Positions 8,427 to 18,341 of a stretch of DNA of 52,434 nt are shown in pieces. The position numbers and the translations under genes were made by a program. Each line of letters begins with the position of its first letter. Within the stretch, counting starts at the first letter, position 1. Location of the stretch: assembly GCF_030409945.1 (NCBI RefSeq), contig NZ_JAUFQV010000016.1, positions 1-52,434 on the forward strand. Reading direction: 5' to 3'. This stretch comes from Vibrio tapetis subsp. quintayensis (GTDB lineage Bacteria; Pseudomonadota; Gammaproteobacteria; Enterobacterales; Vibrionaceae). The notes beneath the pieces are model-generated. The model made no database searches and was not told the DNA's origin. It worked only from the letters and a program-made list of their open reading frames with translations.

Positions 8427-9680
8427 TTGGACTACTTTAACTATCAGGATGATGGCCAACTTTGGGCCGAGGGTGTCGCACTTACAGAGCTTGCTCAAAA
8501 ATATGGCACACCACTTTATGTGTATTCACGAGCAACGTTAGAACGCCACTGGAAGGCGTTTGATAGTTCTGTTGCTCAACATCCGCACCTTGTATGTTAT
8601 GCCGTTAAAGCAAATTCAAACATTGGCGTATTGAACGTGCTAGCTCGCTTAGGCAGTGGCTTCGATATTGTGTCCATGGGTGAGCTAGAACGTGTATTAG
8701 CCGCGGGAGGTGATCCAGCGAAAGTCGTCTTCTCTGGTGTCGGCAAAACAGCGCTAGAAATGAAGCGAGCTCTAGAACTGAATATTAAGTGCTTTAATGT
8801 AGAATCCGAACCTGAATTAGAGTTGCTTAACCAAGTTGCGGGTGAAGTGGGTGTGGTTGCGCCAATTTCTTTACGAATCAACCCAGATGTCGATGCAAAC
8901 ACACATCCATATATCTCAACGGGTTTACGTGATAACAAATTTGGCATTGCCTTTGATCGCGCTCCAGAAGTTTACAAGTTCGCACAAAGCTTACCGAACC
9001 TGAACGTTCAAGGCATTGATTGCCACATTGGCTCTCAACTCACTGACATTGAACCGTTTATCGATGCAACTGATCGTCTGCTTGCTTTAATTGATGAATT
9101 ATCAACGCAAGGTATAAAAATTAAACATCTTGATGTTGGTGGCGGCCTTGGTGTTATTTACAAAGATGAGTTACCTCCACAACCGTCGGATTACGCTAAG
9201 GCACTGCTTGCGCGTCTTGATAAGCATCCAGAGCTTGAATTGATTTTTGAGCCGGGTCGAGCGATTGCGGCCAATGCAGGTATTTTAATGACTCAAGTTG
9301 AGTTCTTAAAGCATACTGAGCACAAAAACTTTGCCATCATTGATGCGGCAATGAATGATTTAATGCGACCAGCGCTGTATCAAGCATGGCAAGATATTGT
9401 GCCTGTTGTGCCTCGTGATGGCGAAGCGACAAGCTATGATTTAGTAGGGCCGATTTGTGAAACCGGCGACTTCTTAGGTAAAGATCGTGAGTTGGTGTTA
9501 GAGCAAGGTGATTTACTTGCTGTACGTTCCGCTGGCGCTTACGGTTTTGTGATGTCTTCAAATTATAATACTCGTGCGAGAGCGGCAGAAGTGATGGTTG
9601 ATAACGATCAGTCTTACGTTGTGCGCCAGCGCGAAGAACTTGCTAGCCTTTGGCAATTAGAGCAAGTACTACCGGAGTAA
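8427..9680 (+). CDS. lysA: Diaminopimelate decarboxylase
   Basis: The product (417 residues) is a PLP enzyme that decarboxylates meso-diaminopimelate to L-lysine. It belongs to fold type III: the PLP lysine is in [10 protein letters not shown] (about residue 60), the glycine-rich phosphate loop is LDVGGGLGV, and the catalytic cysteine is in [11 protein letters not shown]. The start is TTG after caggga; the nearby ATG at 8420 is in another frame. dapF, the preceding pathway enzyme, follows by 11 bp. Confidence 0.96.
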   Translation: MDYFNYQDDGQLWAEGVALTELAQKYGTPLYVYSRATLERHWKAFDSSVAQHPHLVCYAVKANSNIGVLNVLARLGSGFDIVSMGELERVLAAGGDPAKVVFSGVGKTALEMKRALELNIKCFNVESEPELELLNQVAGEVGVVAPISLRINPDVDANTHPYISTGLRDNKFGIAFDRAPEVYKFAQSLPNLNVQGIDCHIGSQLTDIEPFIDATDRLLALIDELSTQGIKIKHLDVGGGLGVIYKDELPPQPSDYAKALLARLDKHPELELIFEPGRAIAANAGILMTQVEFLKHTEHKNFAIIDAAMNDLMRPALYQAWQDIVPVVPRDGEATSYDLVGPICETGDFLGKDRELVLEQGDLLAVRSAGAYGFVMSSNYNTRARAAEVMVDNDQSYVVRQREELASLWQLEQVLPE

Positions 9681-9691
9681 AGTGTCTTACT

Positions 9692-10522
9692 ATGCATTTT
9701 CATTTTTCTAAAATGCACGGGCTGGGTAACGACTTTATGGTCGTAGATTGTATCACTCAGAATGTGTTTTTTTCCCCTGACTTGATCCGTCGCTTGGCGG
9801 ATCGCAATACCGGAGTTGGTTTCGACCAGCTCTTGGTTGTTGAAGCGCCCTACGATCCGGAAAGTGATTTTCACTACCGAATATTTAATGCCGACGGCAG
9901 TGAAGTCGAGCAGTGTGGCAACGGTGCTCGTTGTTTTGCACGCTTTGTTCGCATGAAAGGCTTAACCAACAAACACACCATTAACGTCAGTACTAAAAAA
10001 GGCAAAATGGTCCTGTACATAGAAGATGGCGATATGGTTACCGTGAACATGGGTGAACCTATTTTTGATCCAGGTAAAATCCCGTTCAAAGCCAAACAAG
10101 TTGAGAAAACGTACATTCTTCGCGCTGGTGAGCACACTCTATTCTGTGGTGCGGTGAGTATGGGCAACCCACATGTTGTGACCGCTGTCAGCGAAATTAA
10201 TGAAATGGATATGGAAACGCTTGGGCCTTTGTTGGAGTCCCATGAGAGGTTTCCTGAGCGTGTAAATGCCGGTTTCATGCAATTGTTATCTCGCCATGAA
10301 ATCAACTTGCGTGTGTACGAGCGCGGTGCAGGTGAAACACAAGCCTGTGGAAGTGGTGCCTGTGGCGCTGTAGCGGTCGGGATTCATCAAGGTATTCTTG
10401 ATGATGAAGTCACCGTGCATTTACCTGGCGGCGACCTTGAAATTCGCTGGAAAGGCATTGGTCACCCACTATATATGACAGGGTCTGCGACCTATGTTTA
10501 TGATGGCCAATTAAGTTGCTAG
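9692..10522 (+). CDS. dapF: Diaminopimelate epimerase
   Basis: The product (276 residues) interconverts LL- and meso-diaminopimelate for lysine and peptidoglycan. Both catalytic cysteines are visible, C75 in EQCGNGARC and the second near 219 in [11 protein letters not shown]. The N-terminus [19 protein letters not shown] is the usual family start; a frame extending upstream to 9650 would overlap lysA and is not used. It lies between lysA and the DUF484 gene in one operon. Confidence 0.97.
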   Translation: MHFHFSKMHGLGNDFMVVDCITQNVFFSPDLIRRLADRNTGVGFDQLLVVEAPYDPESDFHYRIFNADGSEVEQCGNGARCFARFVRMKGLTNKHTINVSTKKGKMVLYIEDGDMVTVNMGEPIFDPGKIPFKAKQVEKTYILRAGEHTLFCGAVSMGNPHVVTAVSEINEMDMETLGPLLESHERFPERVNAGFMQLLSRHEINLRVYERGAGETQACGSGACGAVAVGIHQGILDDEVTVHLPGGDLEIRWKGIGHPLYMTGSATYVYDGQLSC

Positions 10523-10566
10523 TGCGTCACGTTAATCAGTAGAACAAAGATACAAGAGGATAAGTT

Positions 10567-11268
10567 TTGTCACACCCAGAGGCAGATGCCCTAACGGCTC
10601 AAGTGGTTGCGGATTACCTGCGCGACCACCCAGATTTTTTTTATCACCACCAAGACTTAGTGGCCCGCTTGTCTATTCCTCATCGAGAGCAGGGTGCAGT
10701 GTCGTTGGTTGAAGTTCAACTAAAACGGCAACGCACGCGCATTGAAGAGCTAGAAGAAGAAATCACCCAATTGATGTCTTTAGCAGCGAATAACGATCGT
10801 ACGTTTCATGACTTTATGCAGTTGCAAGAGCAAGTCTTAGGCTGTTCTCAGTTGAGTGATGTTGTGGCTTATGTAGAGCAAACGGCACGATCACTGGGTT
10901 TAAAAGGTTATTTAAAGTTGTTCGATGCACCGACAGATGCGAATACATTGAGCCGAGAAAGCTACAGCCGTTTTGCAACCAATCACTTAAATGGTAAAGA
11001 CGCTTATCTTGGCCGTATGAAAAGTGCCGATCGAGAGCTTCTTTTTTCTGGTCAGAAAGTACCAGAGTTGGGATCTTTTGCTGTATTACCTATTATTAGG
11101 AAGAAGCCATTAGGAATCGTGGCTTTTTCTAGTGATGATGGTGGTCATTTTCAACCTAATTTAGATACGTTGTTTTTACGCCACCTTACTTTAGTGCTTA
11201 GCCAGTTGGTGGAACATCTGCCTTGGCATAAAGAATCGGAAGCTCATGTCGTCTGTACCTCTGCCTAG
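10567..11268 (+). CDS. DUF484 family protein (YigA-like)
   Basis: The product (233 residues) is a soluble DUF484 protein. The N-terminal helix pair ([20 protein letters not shown]) and the [21 protein letters not shown] segment are the family hallmark, a coiled coil follows (about 55-80), and the C-terminal half looks like a GAF-type fold. The function is unknown. The start is TTG, 7 nt after AGAGGA. It overlaps the xerC start by 23 bp, and the dapF-DUF484-xerC order is kept across gammaproteobacteria. Confidence 0.9.
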   Translation: MSHPEADALTAQVVADYLRDHPDFFYHHQDLVARLSIPHREQGAVSLVEVQLKRQRTRIEELEEEITQLMSLAANNDRTFHDFMQLQEQVLGCSQLSDVVAYVEQTARSLGLKGYLKLFDAPTDANTLSRESYSRFATNHLNGKDAYLGRMKSADRELLFSGQKVPELGSFAVLPIIRKKPLGIVAFSSDDGGHFQPNLDTLFLRHLTLVLSQLVEHLPWHKESEAHVVCTSA

Positions 11269-12160
11269 TGACTTAGCGAAACCGTTAGAGCGCTTCTATC
11301 AATATCTCCATAGTGAGCGAGGGTTGAGCTTGCACACCCAACGCAACTATAAACTTCAGTTATCTCATATGGCTGGGCAGTTGGTTGAGTTGGGTGTGAG
11401 TGACTGGAAACAAGTTGATGCTGGTTGGGTTCGCCAGTTAGCCAGTAAAGGCATGCGTGAAGGAATGAAGGCGAGCAGCATTAGCACTCGTTTATCATCG
11501 TTACGTAGTTTCTTTGATTTCCTTATTTTGCGCGGCGTCTTACAGGCTAACCCTGCAAAAGGGGTCTCAGCACCTCGTAAGCAACGACCGTTACCTAAGA
11601 ACATCGATGTGGATGAAGTCGGTCAGTTGTTGGAAGTGAACGAAGACGACCCGCTCTCGATCCGCGATCGCGCCATGATGGAATTGATGTATGGCGCTGG
11701 CTTACGCTTGGCCGAGTTGGTCAGCATTAATGTTAAAGACATATCATTAAGTCGCGGTGAGCTGCGAGTCATCGGTAAAGGGGACAAAGAGCGAAAAGTG
11801 CCTTTTGCGGGCCAAGCACGTGAATGGGTAGGGCAATGGCTTAAGGTTCGTAAATTGCTAGCTAATGCCGATGAAAACGGTTTGTTTGTGTCTAAGCTGG
11901 GCCAGCGAATTTCACATCGTAACGTGCAAAAACGCATGGCAGAATGGGGGCAAAAACAAGGTGTTTCTAGCCATGTCAGCCCGCATAAATTACGCCACTC
12001 CTTTGCAACGCATATGCTTGAATCCAGTGGTAACTTAAGAGCCGTTCAAGAACTTTTAGGACATGAAAATATTTCGACTACTCAGATTTATACTCATCTA
12101 GATTTCCAACACCTGGCGCAGGCGTACGATCAAGCGCACCCAAGAGCCAAGAAAAAATAA
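11246..12160 (+). CDS. xerC: Site-specific tyrosine recombinase XerC
   Basis: The product (304 residues) resolves chromosome dimers at dif with XerD. The SAM-like N-terminal DNA-binding domain (about 12-100) is followed by the catalytic domain, with all six expected residues seen: R154 (GAGLRLAEL), K178, H247 and R250 (PHKLRHSF), H273 (LLGHENI) and the nucleophile Y282. Vibrio XerCD also serve phage CTX and RS1 integration; no dif site or phage lies here. The start overlaps the DUF484 gene. Confidence 0.96.
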   Translation: MSSVPLPSDLAKPLERFYQYLHSERGLSLHTQRNYKLQLSHMAGQLVELGVSDWKQVDAGWVRQLASKGMREGMKASSISTRLSSLRSFFDFLILRGVLQANPAKGVSAPRKQRPLPKNIDVDEVGQLLEVNEDDPLSIRDRAMMELMYGAGLRLAELVSINVKDISLSRGELRVIGKGDKERKVPFAGQAREWVGQWLKVRKLLANADENGLFVSKLGQRISHRNVQKRMAEWGQKQGVSSHVSPHKLRHSFATHMLESSGNLRAVQELLGHENISTTQIYTHLDFQHLAQAYDQAHPRAKKK

Positions 12161-12181
12161 CGCTAACTAAGGTCTCTAATT

Positions 12182-12892
12182 ATGCGCTTTTACCGTCGAC
12201 TGCCTACCATCCAAGCGATGACGTTTGATTTAGATGATACCTTGTATGATAACTATCCTGTGATTATGCGGGTTGAACGAGAAGTCGCTGCTTGGTTGAA
12301 AGCGCAATACCCTCAATGCCAGCAGTTAAGCATGGGGCAGTGGCATCAGATTAAAAAACAGCTGATCATCGACGACCCAGCGTTAGTTAACGATGTGACA
12401 TTATGGCGTTGGAAGCAAATAGTCAGTGGGTTAAGCCTTTCAGGTTATACCCAAACACAAGCCATAGATGCCGCCGACAAAGCGATGGATCAAGTGCAGT
12501 ATTGGCGTAACTTGGTAGAAGTGCCAGAGCAAACGCATGATGTACTGTCAAAGCTTGCTCAAGCAATGCCTCTTATCGGGATTACTAACGGTAATATTGA
12601 CCCAGAAAAAATAGGTTTAAGCCGTTACTTTTGTCATGTCTATCGAGCGGGGCGTGATGGACGCTTAAAGCCCTCTTCAGACATGTTTCAGTTAGCTCAA
12701 CGGAAATTGAATATTCATTCTAGCCATATTTTGCATGTTGGCGATCATCTTCGTAGTGATGTGTTGGGAGCGAAACACAGTGGCTATTCTGCTTGTTGGC
12801 TTCCTTATGCTGAACAGCGGCTCCAGCGTGCAACTACATTACCGGATGTAGAAATATCGGATCTGAGCCAACTTTTAAACTTCATTCGTTAA
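12182..12892 (+). CDS. yigB: HAD phosphatase YigB
   Basis: The product (236 residues) is a HAD-superfamily hydrolase with motif I FDLDDTLYDN (nucleophile Asp), motif II GITNGN, the Lys of motif III in GRDGRLKPS, and motif IV HVGDHLRSDVLGA. In E. coli, YigB dephosphorylates 5-amino-6-(5-phosphoribitylamino)uracil in riboflavin synthesis and also acts on FMN. It is 21 bp after xerC, the same place as in E. coli, and ends the dap operon. Confidence 0.92.
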   Translation: MRFYRRLPTIQAMTFDLDDTLYDNYPVIMRVEREVAAWLKAQYPQCQQLSMGQWHQIKKQLIIDDPALVNDVTLWRWKQIVSGLSLSGYTQTQAIDAADKAMDQVQYWRNLVEVPEQTHDVLSKLAQAMPLIGITNGNIDPEKIGLSRYFCHVYRAGRDGRLKPSSDMFQLAQRKLNIHSSHILHVGDHLRSDVLGAKHSGYSACWLPYAEQRLQRATTLPDVEISDLSQLLNFIR

Positions 12893-13039
12893 CGAATAAT
12901 AATTCACACAATGAGAATAAGCTCTATATAGCAAGGGATGTCGGGGCAAATAGTTTCAATTCGTCAACCCAATATACGAGCGGCCTCACAACACCGCTAT
13001 TTGGTTTGGGCTAATTGAGCAAAAGTTGATCATATGTGT

Positions 13040-13068
13040 TTTTCAGTCAGTGGCTCAGGCGCTATAGT
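13040..13068 (+). promoter_or_regulatory. Candidate promoter of the FIST-GGDEF-EAL gene
   Basis: TTTTCA (13040-13045) and TATAGT (13063-13068) are separated by 17 bp. If real, transcription starts near 13075, which rules out the GTG at 13036 and favours the ATG at 13102. Predicted by eye. Confidence 0.35.
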
Positions 13069-13101
13069 GATTCACCACAAATTCTGTTCACAATATGTAA
13101 T

Positions 13102-15615
13102 ATGCGCTGTCACTCAATCTTGGTACAAGACTTACCACAACTGCATGCCGAACTAAAAAGTTTTGCGGTGGATAATAATGCCACTTATTTGGTGCAAATA
13201 TTTTCTACACAATCGGCTGATATTGCGGTTGAGTACAGTCGCGTCTTAAATCAGACTTTCGAGCGTGTCACCGTTATCGGGCAAAGCTCGACGCATACCA
13301 TCAAAAATAGCTGTGTCGTTAATCTTGGTACATTGATTATTATTACTGAGTTGATGGCGACTCATATTACTTCTAGTGCCGTGTTTTATACTGGTGATCA
13401 AAAGCGAGACAGCCAACATTTGGTTGAACAATTATTAGTCAATCGAACCACAAAAGTCGCGATCAGCTTCGCTGATCAAGTTGACGCTAACGACTACCCG
13501 CTATTCAGTGCATTCAATCAGTTGTCTTTTGAACTTCCAGTGGCAGGAGGTTTATCGCAAGCGAATTTATTTGGTCGCTGGGTCATACTTAATCAGCAAA
13601 TCTATCAACATGCTTGTGTAGCCGTCGCACTACACAATGAAAATTTGCAAGTTTGGCGTAATGCTTATGCAGAATGGAACCCTGTTGGTCGCAGGTTTCG
13701 CATTACGGAAGCGAACAATGGCCGGCTTGTCAGCCTAGACCACAAGCCCGTCCAAGAAATTTATAATCGCTACTTAGCTGACGGTAACGCGGTGACTTTC
13801 GAACAGTTGCAAGATTTCCCTTTGATGCGCGGCGAGCAAAGCCATCAGTCTGTCCACTTACCAAGGGAGTTGTACTCTGACGGTAGCATTGAATTTAATG
13901 CTGACTGGCAAGTGGGTGATGAGGTTCGCTTTTGTTACAACCACCCATCATTGACCCAAGAGCAAGTTCGTTTAGGCGCTGAGCAACTATTCGTGCACCA
14001 TCCTGAAAGTGTTTTTATCTACAATTGCGCATCTCGACTCGATTTTATGGACGGTGCCGATGAACTGACGCCATTTTCTGAATTTGCCAACGCGAATGGT
14101 GCTTATTGCATGGGAGAGCTGTTCCGTGATGATAAAACGCAGCTGATAATGCACCACAGCTTAACTTATCTCGCAATGCGAGAAACGGCATTGGAAAAAC
14201 CGGCGCTTGAACAGATGAAGCGTCATCAGCCTCACTCTGTTTCTCCTTTGTTTTCTTTGATCCGCAATGCTATTGCAGATGTGGATGAAATGAACAATAA
14301 CATGGAGCAAAAACTGTTAGAACAAGCACATAAGCTAACGGAAAGCTATCGCTTTGATCGTCGAACTGGCTTGCTTAATCGCACCGTTTTAAAAGAGCGA
14401 TTAACAAAAATAGTACAAAGCGAGCATTTGTTAACGCTTAAACTGATTAACTTTAATCAGGTGAATGAAAAATACGGCTACCAAGTGGGCGATCAATTAC
14501 TTCAGGACTTAAGCCAGTATTTTCAAGAGCAGTTATGGCAACGCTTTGGTGGTAACTCTGAATTATACAGCATCGGTATTGGTGAATGGGCCGCCGTGTT
14601 TTCATCGGAACGTACGAGTGCTTTTATTCGGCAGCGGTTTACCGAGTTCGTGGATGAAATTGAGCACGTAAACTTTGAACCTTATGGCTTGCCAGATCTT
14701 GACTACTTATCGGTTTCACTGTGTGGAGGGCTCGCGAGTCGTCGGGACTTCCCTGATATAGACATTGAGGAGCTGTTGCTTAAATCCATAGAGGCGCGTC
14801 GCCATGGCATGAAGAATAATCGCCATATGTGTAACGCTAAGCTGCTAACTGGTGAGGAAGAGGCCAGACAAGCCCAGTTGAGTTGGCTATCTTGTGTCAG
14901 CCGTGCGGTATTGAATCAAAATGTTATTGCGTATTCTCAGCCGATATTTGCAGCTCACTCCCATCAAAAAGTGTCACAAGAGTGCTTGGTTCGAATTCAA
15001 GAAGATGATCAGATCATTCCTCCGGGCAAGTTCTTACCTATCATCGAGGATACTCATCTATATACTCGACTGAGCCGTCAGATGATTAAGCATACGTTTA
15101 ATTGCATGGCGAACAGCGAAGAATCATTTTCCATTAACCTATCGCCGCAAGACTTAATGAGCGATAAAACCCTTTATCTGTTAGAAGGGGCGATACAGGG
15201 GTTAAAAATGCCGACCCGCGTTGGGTTGGAAGTGTTGGAAAGCGAACAGATCAAAGATTACTCAAGAATGATAGAAGTGTGTAATCACTTTAGAGGATTA
15301 GGCGCTAGGATTATTGTTGATGATTTTGGCTCGGGATATTCAAATATTGATGAAATCATCAAGTTAGAACCACAAATAATTAAGCTAGACGGCAGTATTA
15401 TTCGTAATATTGATAAAGATAAACGCCAACGGCAGATAGCTCAGCAATTGGTTAGGCTGTGTAATGTGTTTGATGCGAAAACTGTGGCAGAGTTTGTTCA
15501 TAATGAACAAGTCTGCCGTATCGCTGAAGATATTGGCGTTGATTATCTACAAGGGTATTATTTAGGTGAACCTGAACTGCTCAGATCAACGTCTCTAGAG
15601 CTTTGCCACAGGTGA
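13102..15615 (+). CDS. FIST-GGDEF-EAL signalling protein, probable c-di-GMP phosphodiesterase
   Basis: The product has about 837 residues. A FIST sensory region (about 10-365; FIST domains are predicted to bind small ligands such as amino acids) is followed by a GGDEF domain (about 415-575) and an EAL domain (about 600-825). The GGDEF active site is degenerate: GIGEW replaces GGDEF and Asn replaces the metal-binding Asp in LINFNQVNEKYG. The EAL domain keeps most key residues: Glu in ECLVRI, INLSPQ, VDDFGSGYS, IIKLDGS, VAEFVH and DYLQGY. So it probably degrades c-di-GMP. A GTG at 13036 would add 22 residues, but neither start has a clear ribosome binding site. The 3' end overlaps tapT by 58 bp. 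Confidence 0.88.
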   Translation: MRCHSILVQDLPQLHAELKSFAVDNNATYLVQIFSTQSADIAVEYSRVLNQTFERVTVIGQSSTHTIKNSCVVNLGTLIIITELMATHITSSAVFYTGDQKRDSQHLVEQLLVNRTTKVAISFADQVDANDYPLFSAFNQLSFELPVAGGLSQANLFGRWVILNQQIYQHACVAVALHNENLQVWRNAYAEWNPVGRRFRITEANNGRLVSLDHKPVQEIYNRYLADGNAVTFEQLQDFPLMRGEQSHQSVHLPRELYSDGSIEFNADWQVGDEVRFCYNHPSLTQEQVRLGAEQLFVHHPESVFIYNCASRLDFMDGADELTPFSEFANANGAYCMGELFRDDKTQLIMHHSLTYLAMRETALEKPALEQMKRHQPHSVSPLFSLIRNAIADVDEMNNNMEQKLLEQAHKLTESYRFDRRTGLLNRTVLKERLTKIVQSEHLLTLKLINFNQVNEKYGYQVGDQLLQDLSQYFQEQLWQRFGGNSELYSIGIGEWAAVFSSERTSAFIRQRFTEFVDEIEHVNFEPYGLPDLDYLSVSLCGGLASRRDFPDIDIEELLLKSIEARRHGMKNNRHMCNAKLLTGEEEARQAQLSWLSCVSRAVLNQNVIAYSQPIFAAHSHQKVSQECLVRIQEDDQIIPPGKFLPIIEDTHLYTRLSRQMIKHTFNCMANSEESFSINLSPQDLMSDKTLYLLEGAIQGLKMPTRVGLEVLESEQIKDYSRMIEVCNHFRGLGARIIVDDFGSGYSNIDEIIKLEPQIIKLDGSIIRNIDKDKRQRQIAQQLVRLCNVFDAKTVAEFVHNEQVCRIAEDIGVDYLQGYYLGEPELLRSTSLELCHR

Positions 15616-16190
15616 CCACTTTTGTCTGCCTGAAATACTTGTAAGTAGTGCTGAAAAAAATTGCTAAGGTTGTCTGCTTGCTCTGAGTTGTGGGTCGCCT
15701 TTAATAGGTGGATACCTACTTCACAGGTGCACAAGTTGCCTTGCTTTTGATTGCGTCTTAATTGATAACTGGAGGTTTCTGTTATCGATAAATGACAGTG
15801 AGGCAGTGCTTGTAACCAATGGCTTCGATTGTGCATTTTCTTGGCTTCCTGCCACGTACCATCCAACAAAATAAACAGCCAATTTTTGTCGTCTACTTCA
15901 TGAGTATTGGTATCGAGTAGTTGGCTGGTTTCATTTGGAAACAGCACCACTGGCTTTAAGGTTGGATCGCTTATGTACTTAACCAGTTGAGCTGGAGGCT
16001 CTTTTCTGTGCCACTCCATCACTTCACAATGCTCCATGCTGGTTGCCAATAATTGCCCAGTATTGGTGTCCCGGTGAAATTCGTTAGGGTGGGTCAATAG
16101 CACCAAGCGCCAGTTGGGCGTTAGGTTTGGCCTGAGCTTACAGATGCACTGATGATGTAATCCACAAGTCGAACATCCATTATTACTCAT
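15558..16190 (-). CDS. tapT: DTW-domain tRNA-uridine aminocarboxypropyltransferase
   Basis: The product (210 residues) carries the DTW domain, named for D-x-T-W, here LLDGTWQEAKKM. The N-terminal cysteines (CSTCGLHHQCIC) look like a metal knuckle. E. coli TapT adds the acp group of SAM to U47 of tRNAs (acp3U); that function is inferred by family. The ATG overlaps the stop of the upstream lipoprotein gene (TAATG). The last 58 bp run into the 3' end of the convergent FIST-GGDEF-EAL gene, with no terminator between them. Confidence 0.82.
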   Translation of the reverse strand: MSNNGCSTCGLHHQCICKLRPNLTPNWRLVLLTHPNEFHRDTNTGQLLATSMEHCEVMEWHRKEPPAQLVKYISDPTLKPVVLFPNETSQLLDTNTHEVDDKNWLFILLDGTWQEAKKMHNRSHWLQALPHCHLSITETSSYQLRRNQKQGNLCTCEVGIHLLKATHNSEQADNLSNFFQHYLQVFQADKSGHLWQSSRDVDLSSSGSPK

Positions 16191-17245
16191 TATTGAGTGT
16201 TCTCATGTTGGTCTGGGTCCTGTGGTATTAGCTCGGTATTGAACAGTTTTATTCCGCCGCCATGCAAAGGGTAGATTTTGTCGTGTATTTTCTCTTCTTT
16301 GGTTACTAACCCATTACCATCTAGCGTAAATATCCGCTGCGCAATCAAATACTGCTGCTGATGGTGCGTCATTGTCACTTGTACTTGCTTGTCATTGAGT
16401 TGTTGCCAAAAGCCGACTTCAACGCGTGTTGGTTCACCGTTTAGATAGTGGTAGCGAGTGATTGCGCTATGATCGTCGTTGAGTTGCAAAGAAACTTGGA
16501 AGCTTTGGTTTTCCGTCGATTGTGCGCGGTATTCACCCACCCAACGTCGACTGACGTCTAGGTTGCTTAACATGGCGCAACCATGAAATGTCTTGTCATC
16601 TACAGTCAGGATTGATTGCCAGCTAAAAATATCGCCGCTCATGGTATCGGCGCAGTGCTGGTTAGCGAGCCTTAAACTGCCATTGTCCAGTTGATATTCC
16701 CTAATGGATCTGGAGAGATTATTACTTTGACGTGCCCATTGTGTGGTTTCAGATCCTGGTTGTCGAAACTCTACATATTTTTGAGTTAGTCGAGCGTTCC
16801 AAAATGGTTCATTGCCCATTGCTTGTGTTGGATGGGCGGGGCGATTACATGCATTCGCCGCTTCAACACTGAGGCGGTTGACTTGGGTGACAACAAACGT
16901 AGCGTCGTAGTCAGCTGCGAATCCATCCAACGGTGGTGGAACTAAATAACCAATCAACTCACCATATAGGGGTTGGTAGGGCTCATGCATCAGCTTTTGC
17001 GCTCGTTCAAATTCACCACTCGGCAAATGAACCCAGTATTGTTGGCTACTGTTGCAAGGCTGAATCGATCGCGCTTCATGACCAATGACGACTTCACCAC
17101 GCAGAACGAAAGTTTGTGGTTGATTTTGCTGGCTGAGATTAACAAGCGCATCAGGCTTAGTGGCTTGTTTGGGCTGTGGGGATTGGCTACAGCCGGATAG
17201 TACGATACTGGCTGCCGCGAGTGCGATCATTGTACGTAGGGTCAT
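16190..17245 (-). CDS. COG3650-type lipoprotein of unknown function
   Basis: The product (351 residues) starts with a lipoprotein signal peptide (MTLRTMIALAAASIVLSGCS; lipobox LSGC). A Cys-containing beta-rich domain (about 45-135, with PCNSSQQYWVHLPSGEFERA) is followed by a domain carrying GNEPFWNARL, the motif of COG3650/HslJ-neighbour proteins, and a third beta-rich region with a Cys pair. The function is unknown; an envelope role follows from lipidation only. It appears to be translationally coupled to tapT. Confidence 0.75.
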   Translation of the reverse strand: MTLRTMIALAAASIVLSGCSQSPQPKQATKPDALVNLSQQNQPQTFVLRGEVVIGHEARSIQPCNSSQQYWVHLPSGEFERAQKLMHEPYQPLYGELIGYLVPPPLDGFAADYDATFVVTQVNRLSVEAANACNRPAHPTQAMGNEPFWNARLTQKYVEFRQPGSETTQWARQSNNLSRSIREYQLDNGSLRLANQHCADTMSGDIFSWQSILTVDDKTFHGCAMLSNLDVSRRWVGEYRAQSTENQSFQVSLQLNDDHSAITRYHYLNGEPTRVEVGFWQQLNDKQVQVTMTHHQQQYLIAQRIFTLDGNGLVTKEEKIHDKIYPLHGGGIKLFNTELIPQDPDQHENTQ

Positions 17246-17370
17246 GAGTCATCCTGAGACTTAAAGGGAAGTAGAGGGTATTTTACCTCAATTTATAGTG
17301 TAGACCGCAGTCGAATCGTTTAATTCCGGGTAGGCTGTTGGTTATCGAGCTGTTTCTGTGGGGAAGTAAT

Positions 17371-17398
17371 AAAAAAGCCGCTCATACATAAGCGGCTA
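17371..17398 (-). terminator. Terminator of pldB-yigL
   Basis: On the minus strand, agccgctta/tgagcggct forms a stem followed by six T, 22 bp after the yigL stop. Confidence 0.8.
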
Positions 17399-17420
17399 AT
17401 GAATTCGGAGGGAGTCGCTG

Positions 17421-18242
17421 TTATAGCAGGTGTTCACGCAAGTAATGAGCGACGGCATCATCGGCATGGCTACCAATGATCTCATTGCTTGGTAAGGCTT
17501 TTTTCACTTTCTCGTGAGAGGTTTCCATCACCAGCCCTTTGCCAGCCATAGACAACATTTCGACGTCATTCATGCCATCACCAAATGCGATGCAGTTCTC
17601 CAACGTTAGGTTTAGTTTTTCGGCGACCGCTTTAAGTGCTTCGCCTTTGGATACTTCCGCAGCCATGACTTCTAAGCACCACGGTGTCGAAAATGCCACG
17701 TTAAGCTGGCCCTCAAACTTTTGGTTGAGTTCTTGTTCGTATTTCACCAAATGCTCATGATCTGGGTAGGTGAAAAAGAGCTTTGCAACCCCGGTTGTAG
17801 GCGCATTATCGGCATCAAATAGTTGATAGGAGAAACCAGATTCTTCATGGAAGTTCTTGAGGCGGTCGTCTTCACGATCAAGCAACCATAGTTCATCTTG
17901 GTAGATATGAATGATCACATCTGGGTCGACCTTGATGACGTCGACCACACCTTGTACTAATTGTTCTGGAACGTTTTGACTGTACATCAAATTATCATTC
18001 TCATCGTGAACACGAGCGCCGTTTGATGTGATCATGTGCGCCGGAATACCCACTTGTCCACGAATGCCAGCAACATCAACATGGTGCCTTCCTGTTGCAA
18101 ACACAAAATGAAATCCTTGTTTGTGTAAGTCTTTCAAGGTTTGCTTGGAAAATTCAGTTAACTGATGGTTTGGAGCGAGAAGAGTGCCATCCAGATCAGA
18201 GGCAACAATGTTAAATGAAGCATTATTTTTCACTTGGGTCAT
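17421..18242 (-). CDS. yigL: YigL, Cof-type HAD phosphatase
   Basis: The product (273 residues) is a HAD-IIB hydrolase: motif I ASDLDGTLLAP, motif II FATGRHHVD, a cap domain in the middle (about 85-190), and motif IV IAFGDGMNDVEM. E. coli YigL dephosphorylates pyridoxal phosphate and sugar phosphates. It follows pldB on the same strand, as in E. coli, 99 bp apart. Confidence 0.9.
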   Translation of the reverse strand: MTQVKNNASFNIVASDLDGTLLAPNHQLTEFSKQTLKDLHKQGFHFVFATGRHHVDVAGIRGQVGIPAHMITSNGARVHDENDNLMYSQNVPEQLVQGVVDVIKVDPDVIIHIYQDELWLLDREDDRLKNFHEESGFSYQLFDADNAPTTGVAKLFFTYPDHEHLVKYEQELNQKFEGQLNVAFSTPWCLEVMAAEVSKGEALKAVAEKLNLTLENCIAFGDGMNDVEMLSMAGKGLVMETSHEKVKKALPSNEIIGSHADDAVAHYLREHLL

Positions 18243-18341
18243 AGCGTTCTCAAATTAATACAAATAGGGAGCTCAAATTAATACCGATTCATTTTAGGGG
18301 ATAATAAGATTAAAAAAGAGGGTAAACCCACATTTCCCCTT

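Noticed and set aside
9874..10305. 143-codon minus-strand ORF inside dapF
   Set aside because: It lies wholly within dapF, whose active-site residues are intact.
11246..12160. xerC as the integrase of a mobile element
   Set aside because: It sits in the conserved dapF-DUF484-xerC-yigB operon and there is no attachment site, cargo or base-composition break.
13036..13101. GTG start at 13036 for the FIST-GGDEF-EAL gene
   Set aside because: A promoter candidate overlaps this stretch and the extra residues do not fit the FIST domain start; kept only as an alternative.
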